A stretch of DNA of 64,000 bases from Oscarella lobularis. Taxonomy: Eukaryota > Porifera > Homoscleromorpha > Homosclerophorida > Oscarellidae. Where the stretch lies: positions 62,001 to 126,000 of the forward strand of contig NW_027077201.1 in the NCBI RefSeq assembly GCF_947507565.1, written 5' to 3'. Of the stretch, positions 1 through 9,961 are shown piece after piece. The notes below the pieces were generated by a model. The model was given only the letters and a program-made list of their open reading frames with translations. It was not told the origin of the DNA and did not search any database. Position numbers and translations under genes: made by a program. Position 1 is the first letter of the stretch, and each line of letters opens with the position of its first letter.

Positions 1-137
1 TATGCCACATGGCAATCAAAAGCAAAGTTTGACTGCAACAGAGCAGTAACGTTAATTAATGAAGTTTTACAATTTACGCTTGCCAACGGGCAATCTAAAC
101 TTTTGCCAAAGGGCAAAATACTCCTCAATCTAGCGAT

Positions 138-864
138 TTACCTAGGGTCGCCTTGTTGCGGCCGTCGCGGAGTTACTTCCCAATATCTGCCTGGTATCGC
201 ATCGCGAAGCTGATCTAGTTCCCTCTTAAGAGATTTCATTTGATCTTTGACGACGTCGATTTCAGCATAAACTACCCACCCTACATGCTGCTGAATACTT
301 GATAAATCAGCAACAGACCGATAAGTTGGATCAGCCATGCCGTCGTAATGAAACCAATCGTTCTGCTAAAAGCAGAAAAGAGCAGTGAAATGAATGCCGT
401 TTTCTTCCGCCAAAGTCATCAACATAACAACATATCTAAGAAAATAAATAGCAAAATAAAATAGTAATAAACGCTTTTCTCAATTCGCAGAAATTGAACG
501 GTTTAACGCCATTTTTCAAACAGTGCATGATTCCATCATATATGTCGTCTTCGATTAATCCAAAGCCTCTCGCAGTACGAGACGTGATCGGCGTGACGGG
601 TAAACTGTCGCTACTTTCGCTGCTCGATTCATCTACAATCGTTCCTTTTCTCTTCCGCATTCTTTTTGGCTGCATGGAACTGTTACTGCTATTTGATTCG
701 GAGGTGTTGGTACTCGTGCGAGATGTCGCATCAAACGCGTCGAAACTAGAGCTATCGCTGTCGTCTGGCTTCCGGGACTGTCTACGACTCTCACGGCGAT
801 CACTCACAAAAAGCAAATGCAGAAGAAGCATCGTGCACAGCGTTCTAGCGCGTAGCAGCGTCAT
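138..864 (-). CDS. Hypothetical Ser/Asp-rich protein, two or three exons
   Basis: I do not recognise this protein. The first open stretch (864 down to about 470) encodes an N-terminal hydrophobic segment, an RRESRRQSRK basic patch and a long Ser/Asp/Thr-rich region, then a better structured tail (GLIEDDIYDGIMHCLKNG). The frame ends at an A/T-rich stretch that resembles a short intron. A second open stretch begins after a CTTTTAG acceptor near 381, reads QNDWFHYDGMADPTYRSV and ends at 138 with a short charged helix (KDQMKSLKRELDQLRDA). The exact splice junctions are not resolved. Composition and the apparent acceptor support coding. It may belong to an unrecognised repeat family. Confidence 0.35.
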
Positions 865-1130
865 CTCGGCTTTTAGCGTGCTGTAGGAGTGTATGTCGAT
901 CTTTTATACAGGTGATCTTTTTTGCAGGCAGTATAATAGATCACCGGTATAATAGATCAGCGTACGAGTGCACTCGCTGCGTAATTCGAAGGCTTAGAAG
1001 CGCGATGGGCAGAAACGACAGCATCGCGGACCGCGTGGATGGCGAGATGACGCGAGGCACAACGACGTCATCATTACGTCTACTGACGTAACGATGACGT
1101 AACAATCTATTATACCGGTGATCTATTATA

Positions 1131-1925
1131 CTGGTTCGACAACCGGGACGATCCGGGGCTATGGTTCACTTTATCCCCCACCCCTATTAAGCGCTAATTA
1201 GCTCCGCCTCCCTAATTAGTCAAGTGCCCTGTATTCCTTAGTTGGATAATGAGTCGGTAGAAAAGGCGGGATATTTAAGTCTCACTTTCCTTTTGGTTTG
1301 CTAATTTTTGTTAACACTAACCCTAACCCTATTGTCCACCCTGTAATCATGGCGCAAGCAGTTCTGAACCGTCGTACTGCACCAGTTAGCCATGTTGAGC
1401 TTGTGCGCATTGTACACGACCCAGATTCTGCAATTGACTGGTGCAGACGCCACGGGATACTTCGTACGACGAAGACGTGCGTTTGTGGCCGGCCTTGCCG
1501 CGAGGAGCGTCGGCCAAAGTTTCCCAAAGGAAGGGCCTGGCGTTGTCCTCGAAAAGCGTGCCGAAAAGAATATTCTCTGCGCAACGTACGTAAAAGTCAT
1601 TTATTATAGCAAGTAGCAGTTGAAGTTCAGGATTCGTTTTTCGTGGGGTCCCATTTAATGTGGCGCCGGCAATTTGGTATCACACACAGCGATGCCTTTT
1701 GCTCCATCATCACGCATATTCGTGAACAGTACCCCTTCTAACCCTAAGTGGTCTTGTACTTTTGGACAAAAATAAATGTTGTCTTCGCGTCTCTTCAGTG
1801 TCAATATGGGGATTATGGGCTACTAAGGAATACAGGGCACTTGACTAATTAGGGAGGCGGAGCTAATTAGCGCTAATAGGGGTGGGGGATAAAGTGAACC
1901 GTAGCCCGATCCGGCGTCGAACCAA
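1131..1925 (+). mobile_element. Internally deleted Merlin (ISXO2-like) DNA transposon
   Basis: Two copies of about 105 bp lie in inverted orientation at 1131-1239 and 1822-1925. They share the block CACTTTATCCCCCACCCC and the block GCTAATTAGCTCCGCCTCCC. The right copy differs by small gaps and a few substitutions. Between them are only the first and last coding pieces of a Merlin-type transposase. The element is therefore a non-autonomous deletion derivative. No clear 8-9 bp target duplication is visible at the outer edges, so the exact boundaries are approximate. Confidence 0.8.
1349..1741 (+). pseudogene. Merlin transposase, catalytic core deleted
   Basis: The N-terminal part (ATG at 1349) has the ISXO2/Merlin zinc-binding pattern: DWCRRHGILRTTKTC, then CGRPC, then a WRCPRKACRKEYSLRN segment ending at a GTACGT donor near 1587. 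After about 75 bases the frame resumes as WRRQFGITHSD and ends IREQYPF-stop at 1741, which matches the typical C-terminal end of Merlin transposases. The whole DDE catalytic region that should lie between the two is missing. The product cannot be a working transposase. A related but differently broken copy lies at 14.2-14.9 kb. Confidence 0.75.
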
Positions 1926-2265
1926 AGGTAGATTCCGATGTTAGACGATGTAAAAGTTTCGAATAGGTCGAGATCGCGCACGCGCGCTTCAAAACGATGA
2001 AATATGACGAAAAAACGAGATACAGACGATCGATGACGATTCGTCGACGATTTGTGTTGATCGATTGCGGAGAGAAGACTTTTGACGTTTCGACGAAGCG
2101 AGATCGACGATACCGAAGCCTTCGTTCGGCACAAGAGATGAGAAAAAGGTGAGTAATAATATAATTGATGTTGTTTCCTTGTTAGGTTGCGGTTTCCGGT
2201 TGAAGGGCGGGAAAAGTGAACTTCCGGAAGACAAAGATCCAATTTCAAGCTTAGATAATCGTACA
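1926..2265. repeat. Dispersed repeat A, copy 1
   Basis: This stretch and 5240-5545 are diverged copies in the same orientation. Shared blocks include a TTTCCTTGTTAGGTTGCGGTTT-like core and a following AACTTCCGGA..CAAAG segment, with matching order over about 300 bp. No protein is recognised. Open frames on the minus strand here look like shadows. Both copies are rich in CGACGATT-type words. Confidence 0.5.
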
Positions 2266-2836
2266 GAGATTGAGTTGATTCCGGCTTGACACTTTTTTTA
2301 GACTTCAACTTGAGTAAGAGAATTTTTTGCGATGAAGATTCGTTGACGAAGAGAATAGAGCCGGTAATCCATAAAGAAATAAATAGTAACTTGCTTTTTC
2401 AGGTAAAGAAAACAATGACTGAAGAGTAGAGAAGAAGAGAGAGAGTAAGAGAGAGAAAAAGATGAGAAGAAGTGAAGAGAGAACAGAAGGAAAAGATGTA
2501 GAAGAAGACTGTTTATAGATGGACAAGATAAATATGGAGGGATGTAGGTAAATAGAGAATTCTATGTCACGAGATTGAGTTTGAAGAACGAAGATTGCTT
2601 CAATAAAAGGCGAAGAGACAAGGCCTTTGAGTATGGAGGATGGAGTAGCATGCCATGATGGAAGATTGTAAACCTTGTAGTATCCATTTGATGAACTGAT
2701 CGATGGAGTAGCAAAGGTCAAGACGAGAAGGAGAGGAATATGTACCACACATTCGTTCGACGACTGAAAGTTTTAAATATGATGATGTGATAGCAAAATT
2801 TCCTTCCTGTGAGTGTTGAATTGAAAAATCGTTGAC
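2266..2836. other. GA-rich non-coding stretch
   Basis: A purine-rich run (about 2400-2500, GAGAGAAAAAG-type) dominates. Minus-strand open frames here are the low-complexity complement of that run. No gene is supported. Confidence 0.4.
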
Positions 2837-3372
2837 GTGACGATTGTCGTTGATCAAATTCCAAAGGCTTTCCGATGTCTACGATTGAAGAACAATCTTT
2901 CAGAAGCAATTCCACTTGACCAACTTCGCGACAAGAACCAGCACGTCCGCGCGAAGCAGAAAGAAGATTTCGATCGACGCCATCGTGTCAGAGAAATGCC
3001 AACACTTCCAATAGGCCAAGCAGTCTATATTGCCGATCGCCAGGAATACGGCAGAGTTGTCGTCCAAGCCTCATCATCCAGGAGCTATTACATTAACACA
3101 CCTACTGGATCGTTTTGTCGCAACCGTAGAAAGTTGATCCCGATGAGAGATGACGCCGCTACTATACCTGAAGATGATGAAGATATCGTAATTCCCGAGC
3201 AAAGAAATATTCCTAACGTATCTCCAAATGAAGCCATCGAGGATCCCCTCAAGCAGCGCCGCCGCCGCAGCAGCAGCAACAGCCCCAACCCGTTCAAACC
3301 CGCTCAGGTCGTATTGTTAGACCTTCAGCAAGGTTTGCCAATGAGCAACCTGCTGGAATGGGAGATGTGGTG
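2837..3372 (+). pseudogene. Ty3/gypsy polyprotein, C-terminal tail after integrase
   Basis: The open frame carries the tail typical of gypsy integrases: KEDFDRRHRVREMPTLPIGQ, then a YGRVVVQ segment, a SYYINTPTGSFCRNRRKLIP segment and an acidic stretch. Within the CAG-rich run near 3260 the frame shifts. In the new frame the sequence reads TRSGRIVRPSARFANEQPAG and stops just before a purine-rich tract. That ending is characteristic of gypsy polyproteins. Reverse transcriptase, RNase H and the integrase core are absent upstream, so this is a 5'-truncated remnant. It lies directly beside the LTR called at 3366. Confidence 0.75.
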
Positions 3373-3542
3373 TGAGCTACTTAGAACTCAGGACTTATCT
3401 GTGTGTTGCCCGTACGTAAGGCGGAGCTTTGAATGTGACGTCACCCCCTCGTTTGTATATAGTTCCTGAGCCTTCTGCCACGGACTCACACTTCTGTGTA
3501 CCACAGCCCACAATAAAGTTCATTGAACACAACAACACCACA
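3366..3542 (+). repeat. Gypsy 3' LTR
   Basis: The tract GGAATGGGAGA immediately before 3366 looks like the polypurine tract. The LTR begins TGTGGTGTG and ends CACCACA at 3542, giving short inverted ends. It contains a TATATAG box near 3455 and an AATAAA signal at about 3511, so promoter and polyadenylation signals are both present. No second LTR was found in the window. Confidence 0.65.
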
Positions 3543-4675
3543 ACGAGCAGGGCCGAAACAAGTACCAGGGACAGCAAGCAGGGGGCGGAGGGGGAGGGGG
3601 CGACGAAAAATCTTGAGTATGCCAATTTTTCTGTTACAAGCGCCATCATCATTATCTTCATCACGTAAACCTCGCCAGCAGCTAAAGCAGGGGCTCGAAC
3701 TCAACGCAAATAGATACTTCGATAAATGGGGTACGAGTTTTGAGAAAAATGAGCTTGAAAGTTTTCGGCGCGCAATCTTTTCCTAGCGAGTTTTGAAACG
3801 CTTTGATCTTTGGTGTAGCTTCATTTTATTTTAGACAGTCCTTCGAATGTGTCTTAGCGCGAAATTTTGATATTATACTTATTTGTAGCCGAAAATCATA
3901 CCAAAAAAATGGCTTTCAATTTAAACAGTTCGTTTTGTTTTCAAAATCTGAAAGGTAAGTGTCATTATATTGACAACATCTTAGGGCGCAATTGATGAGC
4001 ACGAGTTTGCCGATGCGATACTTAGAGTTAGTGGTTAGGGTTATCTGATCTTAATGATACCAAGAGCGTTCAGATTCAACGGAACACGCTCCCCCGGGGC
4101 AGGTGGGGGCGCCCGCTCAGAGTTAAAAAGAGTTGCAGATTCCAATGTCTCGGTGCGTTTTTTTTGAGTGCATGGGGAGAATCCAAGTGAACGAACGACT
4201 AGGAAGGCGTGCGAACGAATTGAGGCAAGATTTCGATGAGCTATCGGCAAAAACACGTTTTCAGGAGATTTTCAGCGACGATTCGATGACGCTGACGACG
4301 TTCAGTGAGTACCCGACGGAATGCGACGATTTGCGACGAAGTATTTGACGAATATGCAAGGAGAGTGATTTCGCTAACGATTCGCGACGAATTCGAGCGA
4401 AGAGAGCGAGTTCGAGAAGTCTTGAGCTGCGATTCGATGGCACTTAGGGCGATCGAGGAGTTTCCGGCAAAATAGAACGATTCCCGACGAGGATTGCCGA
4501 TTTCGAAGCGACGACGATTGACGCGTACGATGCGCGACGGATCTTGCAATCAGGACGGAATGCGAATGTTAATTTGTTTTAGATCGATGCGACCTCACGG
4601 CACGAGCTTGAGTTTGGCAAATTTAAACTAGATTCCGGCGCAGCGAGGCGAAAATGCGAACGGATTTATTTCACT
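3543..4675. other. No gene recognised
   Basis: The stretch has a G-rich run (3580-3600) and a GACGATTCG-rich segment (4255-4560) that resembles the flavour of dispersed repeat A without aligning clearly. Short open frames on both strands have no recognisable motifs. Confidence 0.4.
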
Positions 4676-4680
4676 GGGCG

Positions 4681-4710
4681 ACCGGTTTCGTACACTCGGT
4701 CCTTCTTCAG
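4681..4710 (-). other. Hammerhead-like CTGAAGA..GAAAC motif
   Basis: On the minus strand the sequence reads CTGAAGAAGGACC, a short spacer, then CGAAACCGGT. Hammerhead ribozymes have CTGATGA and GAAA separated by stem II. Here the T at the sixth core position is A, and stem II pairs poorly. Degenerate motifs of this layout accompany Penelope-like and other retroelements in animals. No reverse transcriptase is adjacent. The call is tentative. Confidence 0.3.
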
Positions 4711-4759
4711 GCCACGAAATAAAGCGTAGAGAAAGGAAAAGAAGTAGAAAGAAGGGGTT

Positions 4760-5239
4760 AGTAGAAAAAAGAAAAAAGAGAATGTTCTAGCAAGATGGCG
4801 GCCCTCATAAGGACACGCGGTAAGGCGGAGACTGCAGGAAAGTTCTTAAACTGACCAAATATGGCTATTAGGGAGGAGTTGGCAACGAACAACGTATCAA
4901 AGGTAAAAATAGACGCTTGCAATGAAGCAAAGCAGATTAAAATGAGACATGACAATTATTCGTGACGTTTGCGAAGTGCGCACGCCGCGCGAGCACTGTG
5001 TGACGTGTTTCCGGCAAACGACTGTCGCGTGCATTACAGATTCTCCGAAAGCGATGTCGAACAACGGATTTGGGCTATCTACGGTGAAAACAAAAACGAA
5101 GCTCCGACAAGTGAGATAACGATGAAAACGATTAGATTCTTCTGTTTAGGATTTGGCAACGTGCCAAAATCGGCGGAAACTGCGCGAAACGATTCGTCGA
5201 CATGATGCCTAAACGGTAAATAATGTTTCAAGAAGTAGT
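4760..5239. other. No gene recognised
   Basis: Open frames on the plus strand around 4969-5205 and on the minus strand around 4758-4955 show no motif. Nothing further can be supported. Confidence 0.35.
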
Positions 5240-5545
5240 AACATCTTGGAATAGGTAGATTGCGTGCGCGCTAAGGCTTCGAAACAACGAAAAATCAAAA
5301 AAAAAACACGTAAAAACAGCGACGGAAGCGAATTTGCAACGAAATAGACATTTTCGGCGTGACAACGACGTGTTCCGAAACATTATCGATTACGACGGAC
5401 GTTTGCCAGTCGCGTAACAGTAAAGAGAAGGTAAAGAAGATAAAAACGATGTGATTTCCTTTGTTAGATTGCGGTTTTCTGTGAGATAAAGATAAACATA
5501 AACTTCCGGACAAAGGATATTGGATACCAATTCCAGATACTGTTA
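5240..5545. repeat. Dispersed repeat A, copy 2
   Basis: Diverged direct copy of 1926-2265. The clearest shared part is the TTTCCTTTGTTAGATTGCGG block followed by AAACTTCCGGACAAAGG. A degenerate GTTAGGG-like run follows at 5550-5600. Confidence 0.5.
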
Positions 5546-5589
5546 GCGCGTAGGGTAAGGGTTGGTTAGAGGGTAGGGTTATGGGTCAG

Positions 5590-5850
5590 GCGTTAGGGTG
5601 TTTAAAGGTGTATTGTGAGCTGCAAAACGTCGTATCACTAAAAATATGTCTTTCATACAAGCATGAATTAGATCTTGTGGATTTTTTAAGACATCATAAA
5701 GAAAAGTAGCGAATTTCGTCTCGTGACCCCAAATGCTCTTTGGTGAACGTACGCTACTATCCGCTTTGCGTTGGGTTACAGGCCCTTTTCCCAAACCAAA
5801 GCAGTCATTTTTCTTCTTCGGTGGAGATCGATCATCTGCGGTCGTCAATT
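5590..5850 (-). pseudogene. Duplicated exon fragment B, copy 1 (unknown protein)
   Basis: Read on the minus strand, this segment contains GAGCATTTGGGGTCACGAGA and GAAAGACATATTTTTAGTGA. The plus-strand segment 44260-44500 contains the same blocks in the same order with scattered changes. The open frame here reads KSIWGHETKF, DVLKNPQDLIHACMKD. At 44.4 kb the matching DILENPQDHIP piece sits between apparent TTTAG and GTAAGA splice sites, which suggests that both derive from exons of one gene. I do not recognise the protein. Confidence 0.45.
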
Positions 5851-6290
5851 GCCGTTCGCGTTGGTTGCAAGCAAACGAAAACGGCTTCTACGATAAAAGA
5901 GAGGGAAGAACAAGAAGAGACACACGAAGAGGAGAAGAAGGCAGAAGAAAACGAGAAAGAAGGGACGATAGGGAAAGCCAAAGGAAATAAAAAAAAAGAA
6001 AAAGGAGAAAAAGAAGAAACGCCTAAACAAAACAAAATTGTTGTGTGGTTAACCTATCCGACTATAATTTAGATGATAATGAAATAAAATTATTAAACTA
6101 AGGTCTTAACTTTGTTCCAACACCAATGCGAGCAAACTAAAAACGTCTTTTGCTAGATGTTGACACGTTTGTTAGAAAAATTAGAATCATATACTTCCTG
6201 CACCGACGAAAAAATCACGTCCTAAAACAAAGAAACCCACTGGCTCTCAAGAGTAAGTGTATGCCACCCAAATGCACTAACAAAAAAGGG
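5851..6290. other. GA-rich stretch, no gene recognised
   Basis: A lysine/glutamate-rich frame (5870-6030) arises from GAAGAA-type sequence and has no domain. It could be the charged N-terminal part of the Harbinger gene that follows, but no splice evidence ties them together. Confidence 0.3.
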
Positions 6291-6308
6291 AAACTATAAT
6301 TCAATGGA

Positions 6309-7016
6309 TTATAAACATCCTCACAGTATAGTACTCCTTGCGACTTGCGACGCCTAATATTGCTTTACCTTACTCAACATAGGCGATTATGAAAGCCACA
6401 GCGACGGTAGTGTGCTGCGCAATTGGGCTTTTTGCAAGGCATTAGAGCGCGGCCAACTTCAGCTACCGCCTTCTAAGCATATAGCCGGAAGCGGGTCGGG
6501 GACACCTATGCTCTACGTTTTCATTGGCGACGACGCATTTTCCCTACGACAAAATATTCTTTGTCCTTATCCTTGCGCGCATTTAACAGAAGCGCAAAAT
6601 ATGTTTAACTACAGATTGTCACGCGCACGACGAGTTATTGAGAACGCATTTGGAATAATGGCTTCAAGGTTTCGCATTTTTGGGAGAGTGATTATAGCTT
6701 ATCCAAAAAAGTCACAAAAATTACTCAGGCAACATGCGTGCTTCATAACTACCTCATAATATCAATACAGAAATCATCTCAGCAAAATCATCTTTACCGT
6801 TCATTCAATTTCGTTGATCAAGAAAATGATTCAGGACATTTTATACCTGGAGAGTGCCGAAAAGAAGATAGGTTCTCTGCTCTAGCTGACAATATTCGGC
6901 TTGCAGGCAATCAAGCGTCTTATTCAGCTATAACTGTTCGTGAACAATTTTGCACCTATTTTAATACTCGTGACGGTATGGTTGATTGGCAGTATAACCA
7001 CGTGCGTATATCATAG
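6309..7016 (+). pseudogene. Harbinger (HARBI1-like) transposase, copy 1
   Basis: DDE_Tnp_4 family transposase. The preserved part starts at YKHPHSIVLL, equivalent to YKHTYSIVLL in the copy at 8.7 kb, and continues through FTLLNIGDYES, GSVLRNWAF, the second catalytic Asp in YVFIGDDAF, and RLSRARRVIENAFGIMASRF carrying the catalytic Glu. A stop (TAA) replaces a Lys codon before YCFTLL. A one-base loss in an A-run near 6707 shifts the frame so that the C-terminal part (HNYLIIS..., ending DWQYNHVRIS) is read in another frame. The N-terminal third with the first catalytic Asp is missing. The element is inactive. Confidence 0.85.
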
Positions 7017-7274
7017 ACTATTAATACCTTGCAATGAATTATAATTGTTTGTTTTAAATATAATATCTATTGGGTGTCGTCAAATTCCAAATTAAATAGT
7101 ATTTTATGAGTTATTATATTTGCAAACGATCTTTTTCTTTGTTCCAGCTTTTTAAGTGCTATTCCCACTAATTGGCCAAATATATTGTTTTAGTCCTCCG
7201 CGTTGGCATCTCTCTGCAGTTGACGAATATTTTCTAACTTTACTGCTTCCTTTGGCCTTTTTCTTTTTCTAAAT

Positions 7275-7860
7275 TTACTCCGAAAGCAATATACCAGACG
7301 TGTGTGCATGAGTTATTAAAGTTGCCTTCCTGTTTCTGCATTTTCTTCGACTCTTGCCCCTTCCCACTCTGATCCTGCTCTCCCGTGGCCTGCTCAATTT
7401 CCCTCGCCGTTTCTTCTCCGCCAAATCATGAGTCGCCCACAGCTTTTTTATCCCCAACTAGCTTTGATCTAAAAAACTATCCTCTGTTTTTTTGCTTAAA
7501 TCGTTGGGATTGATAAGAACATAGTTGAACGTACTACACGTACGTACATACCCCGATGAGAAATGAAGTCTTTCAAAAAAAGAAACCGTTTGTAATGAAT
7601 CCAAGGTTTTGTTTCGTCTTTTTTTTTCCCGTTTGCTCCTTTCTCCGTTTCGCCTCTTTGCCAAACCTTTTTCTCAGCGCCTTCCACCTTCTCTGACACT
7701 GCTCGGCTGTGAATGCAGAGCCAGCTGCTATAGGAGCCCCTTGCAATTTTTTTAACCTCCGACGTTGGCGTTCTTGGAAATTACGTCCCACGCATTTTTT
7801 TCTTGCCGCGTTTTCGTAGCCCGGTTTTGTTTTGTCGTAGAGGCACGGGTGCATTTCGAC
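7275..7860 (-). pseudogene. Harbinger second gene, MADF-domain DNA-binding protein
   Basis: In Harbinger elements a Myb/MADF-type protein is needed to bring the transposase to the nucleus and to the element's ends. On the minus strand the frame starts HPCLYDKTKPGYENAARKK and continues to FTAEQCQRRWKALRKRFGKE, the two halves of a MADF domain, then becomes Lys/Arg-rich. A second open piece (7457-7275) gives a basic C-terminal tail. The gene lies tail to tail with the transposase at 6.3-7.0 kb, the normal Harbinger arrangement. The start codon is not resolved and no intact reading frame spans the region. Confidence 0.7.
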
Positions 7861-7944
7861 ATTTATTATGAGTAATTCGTCATCTATTGTGATCCTTAAG
7901 TATCACTAGTTTTTCTTACGCCAAGCTTCGAAAATAGACCTACC

Positions 7945-8135
7945 CCCCATCCCTTACGTTGCGATACGTTACGTTACGTTACGTTACAATGGGGAAGTGA
8001 ATGAATTACGTTACGTTACGTTAAGGCCCATTCACACTGCCGACGTAACGTAACGTAACGTAACGTAGTGTGACTTCACAAATAGTTAACGTAACGTAAC
8101 GTAACGTAACGTAAGACCCTTCACACTTGTGCTAC
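7945..8135. repeat. GTTAC/GTAAC pentamer arrays at Harbinger termini
   Basis: Runs of CGTTA (7955-7985 and 8009-8021) are followed by runs of CGTAA (8044-8066 and 8089-8122). They alternate with short motifs such as AAGGCCCATTCACACTGCC and AAGACCCTTCACACTTG. These motifs preceded by TTA/TAA have the look of Harbinger terminal repeats with the usual TWA target. At least two termini in opposite orientation are packed into under 200 bp, which suggests that one element inserted into the end of another. Confidence 0.65.
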
Positions 8136-8148
8136 GTGACAATCAACA

Positions 8149-9388
8149 ATGGGAAAGAATTGGCGCCTACTTTTGCTGCTCTTTCTGCATCGCAGACGCC
8201 AGCGCCAGCAGAAGAAAAGAATATGGGTTAGACGTTTTAATCATCATAGGGAAAAGAAAGGAGAATATCATAGTCTAATCAACGAAATGAGGCTCTTTGA
8301 TCACGAAAGGTTTTATCAATATTTTCGTATAACGCCCTCCCGCTTTGATCATTTTCTAAGTTTGATTGGACCCTGTATTACTAAAGTGTCAACCACTTTT
8401 TGAAATTCTGTATCTCCTCGGGAGCGACTGGCCTCAAGCATCAGTTATCTAGGTACCGGAGACTCCATGCAAACTATCGCCTTTAGCTATCGAGTTGGAC
8501 ATTCTACAGTATGTAATATCATCAAACATACCTGTACAGCCATATATAATAGTCTAAGGCTATTGTACATAAGAACCCCCACTTCTTATTTTGACTGGGA
8601 AAAAATTAGCAGCGAATTCAATCAGTATTGGAATTTTTCTCATTGTATCCGCAGTATAGACGGAAAGCACGTAGTTATTCAGGCACCAAACGGAGCTGGC
8701 TCTCTCTATATTATAACTATAAGCATACTTATAGTATTGTTTTATTGGGCGTCTGCGACGCCAAATATTGTTTTACACTACTCAATATCGGTGATTACGG
8801 AAGGCAGCGTCCTCAGAAATTCCTCTTTCGGAGGAGCCCTCGAATCAAATCAACTATCTGTACCTCAGCCGGAACATATTCAAGATTGCCCTAAACCATT
8901 ATCTTATGTATTTCTTGGAAACGCTGCATTCCTCTTACGTGAAAATATTTTACGCCCATGTCCAGGAAAATATTTGCCAGAGCCTAAGAAGATATTTACC
9001 TACAGATTATCAAGAGCTCGACGAGTAGTAGAAAATAAATTTGGAATTATGGCTTCTCGATTTTGTATTTTCAGACGTACTATTATAGCGTCTCCAGAAA
9101 AAGCCTCATTAATAACCCAAGCTACCTGCACTCTCCATAACTATCTTATAATATCCGATCGACAATTATCACATCAAGATCATCTATATTGTCCTCCCAA
9201 TTCTATTGATCATGAAGATAAAAGAGAAACTTTGTTGCGGGCGATTGGAGAGCAGACGAATCCAGCAATTTAGCTGACGGTATCCGCCTGGAAGGCAACC
9301 GTCCATCGGTGTCTGCATTGACCAACAGGGATCATTTCAGCACATATTTTAGCTCAGCAACTGGGAGAGTGGCCTGGCAAGATGCTTA
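8149..9388 (+). pseudogene. Harbinger (HARBI1-like) transposase, copy 2, nearly full length
   Basis: The frame starts MGKNWRLLLLLFL and includes MRLFDHERFYQYFRITPSRF, a single in-frame TGA at 8401, then the helix-turn-helix region (SMQTIAFSYRVGHSTVCNII). The first catalytic Asp is present in SIDGKHVVIQAPN. A double frameshift follows around 8690-8800. The second catalytic position reads YVFLGNAAF, so Asp has become Asn. The Glu is kept in RRVVENKFGIMASRF. A last frameshift near 9240 moves the C-terminal end to another frame, ending GRVAWQDA-stop at 9388. It is about 60% alike to copy 1 where they overlap, by eye. It cannot be catalytic. Confidence 0.88.
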
Positions 9389-9459
9389 AGTACGTCTATC
9401 GTAAACTGCTAATAACATTAATGACTATGTAATACAGATACAGAGATTAATGTAATATG

Positions 9460-9880
9460 CTACAATAAGCTATTATTGATTAAACAACTAATTTTTAGAG
9501 TACCTCTTGAATACGTATTTTTGCAAGGGCTCTCTTTCTTGAATTGAGCCTTCTGATGGAGCTTCCGACGGACTGCCCAAAAAAATTTTTTTCGTTGTCG
9601 ACCCGCAATGTCTTCTGCAGCCGTCAAATAATTTCGAGGTCGACCTCGTTGCTGGCTGATTGCTTTCTTCTGCATACAGTCCAATTATAATTTCTAGGCT
9701 GTAATTAACCAGATCGTACTCTACCTACCTCTTTATTCTCCCCCTAGTCCCTTCATCGACCCTTGTTCTTTCATCATCGACTACGTTGTCCTCATTCTCT
9801 CCCTGTCCTTCTTCTCTGCCGTCATCAATCCTCTCGTCTTCTTCTGCCTCCTCTGTCTGGCTTTCCAATAAAAAACTATT
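9460..9880 (-). pseudogene. Harbinger second gene, C-terminal half (element 2)
   Basis: Minus-strand coding remnants lie tail to tail with the transposase at 8.1-9.4 kb. The upstream piece is acidic (QTEEAEEDERIDDGREEGQ) and ends at a GTAGGT donor near 9725. The downstream piece starts KKAISQQRGRPRNYLTAAED and is basic. This matches the acidic linker and basic tail usual in Harbinger MADF/Myb proteins. The MADF domain itself is not visible on this side and may have been lost before the piggyBac MITE at 9962. Confidence 0.45.
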
Positions 9881-9961
9881 TGACGTTCTACAGAACAAGG
9901 TAACAATTAATATTATATTTCTTCAAATCGACTTCATTACCTTCTGTGACTAACGAAGTCT

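Noticed and set aside
1314..1335. CTAACCCTAACCCTA-like telomeric repeat, and degenerate TTAGGG runs at 5550-5600 and 12845-12865
   Set aside because: Only two perfect units in the first case and degenerate runs in the others; the window is otherwise interstitial.
1349..1590. Bacterial ISXO2 insertion sequence or contamination
   Set aside because: The coding part has an intron-like donor and long eukaryotic-style inverted ends; it fits eukaryotic Merlin.
2305..2857. Overlapping minus-strand frames with hydrophobic stretches
   Set aside because: Complement of a purine-rich tract; no conserved features.
5860..6075. Lys/Glu-rich coiled-coil protein
   Set aside because: GA-rich low-complexity DNA open in several frames; no splice or domain support.
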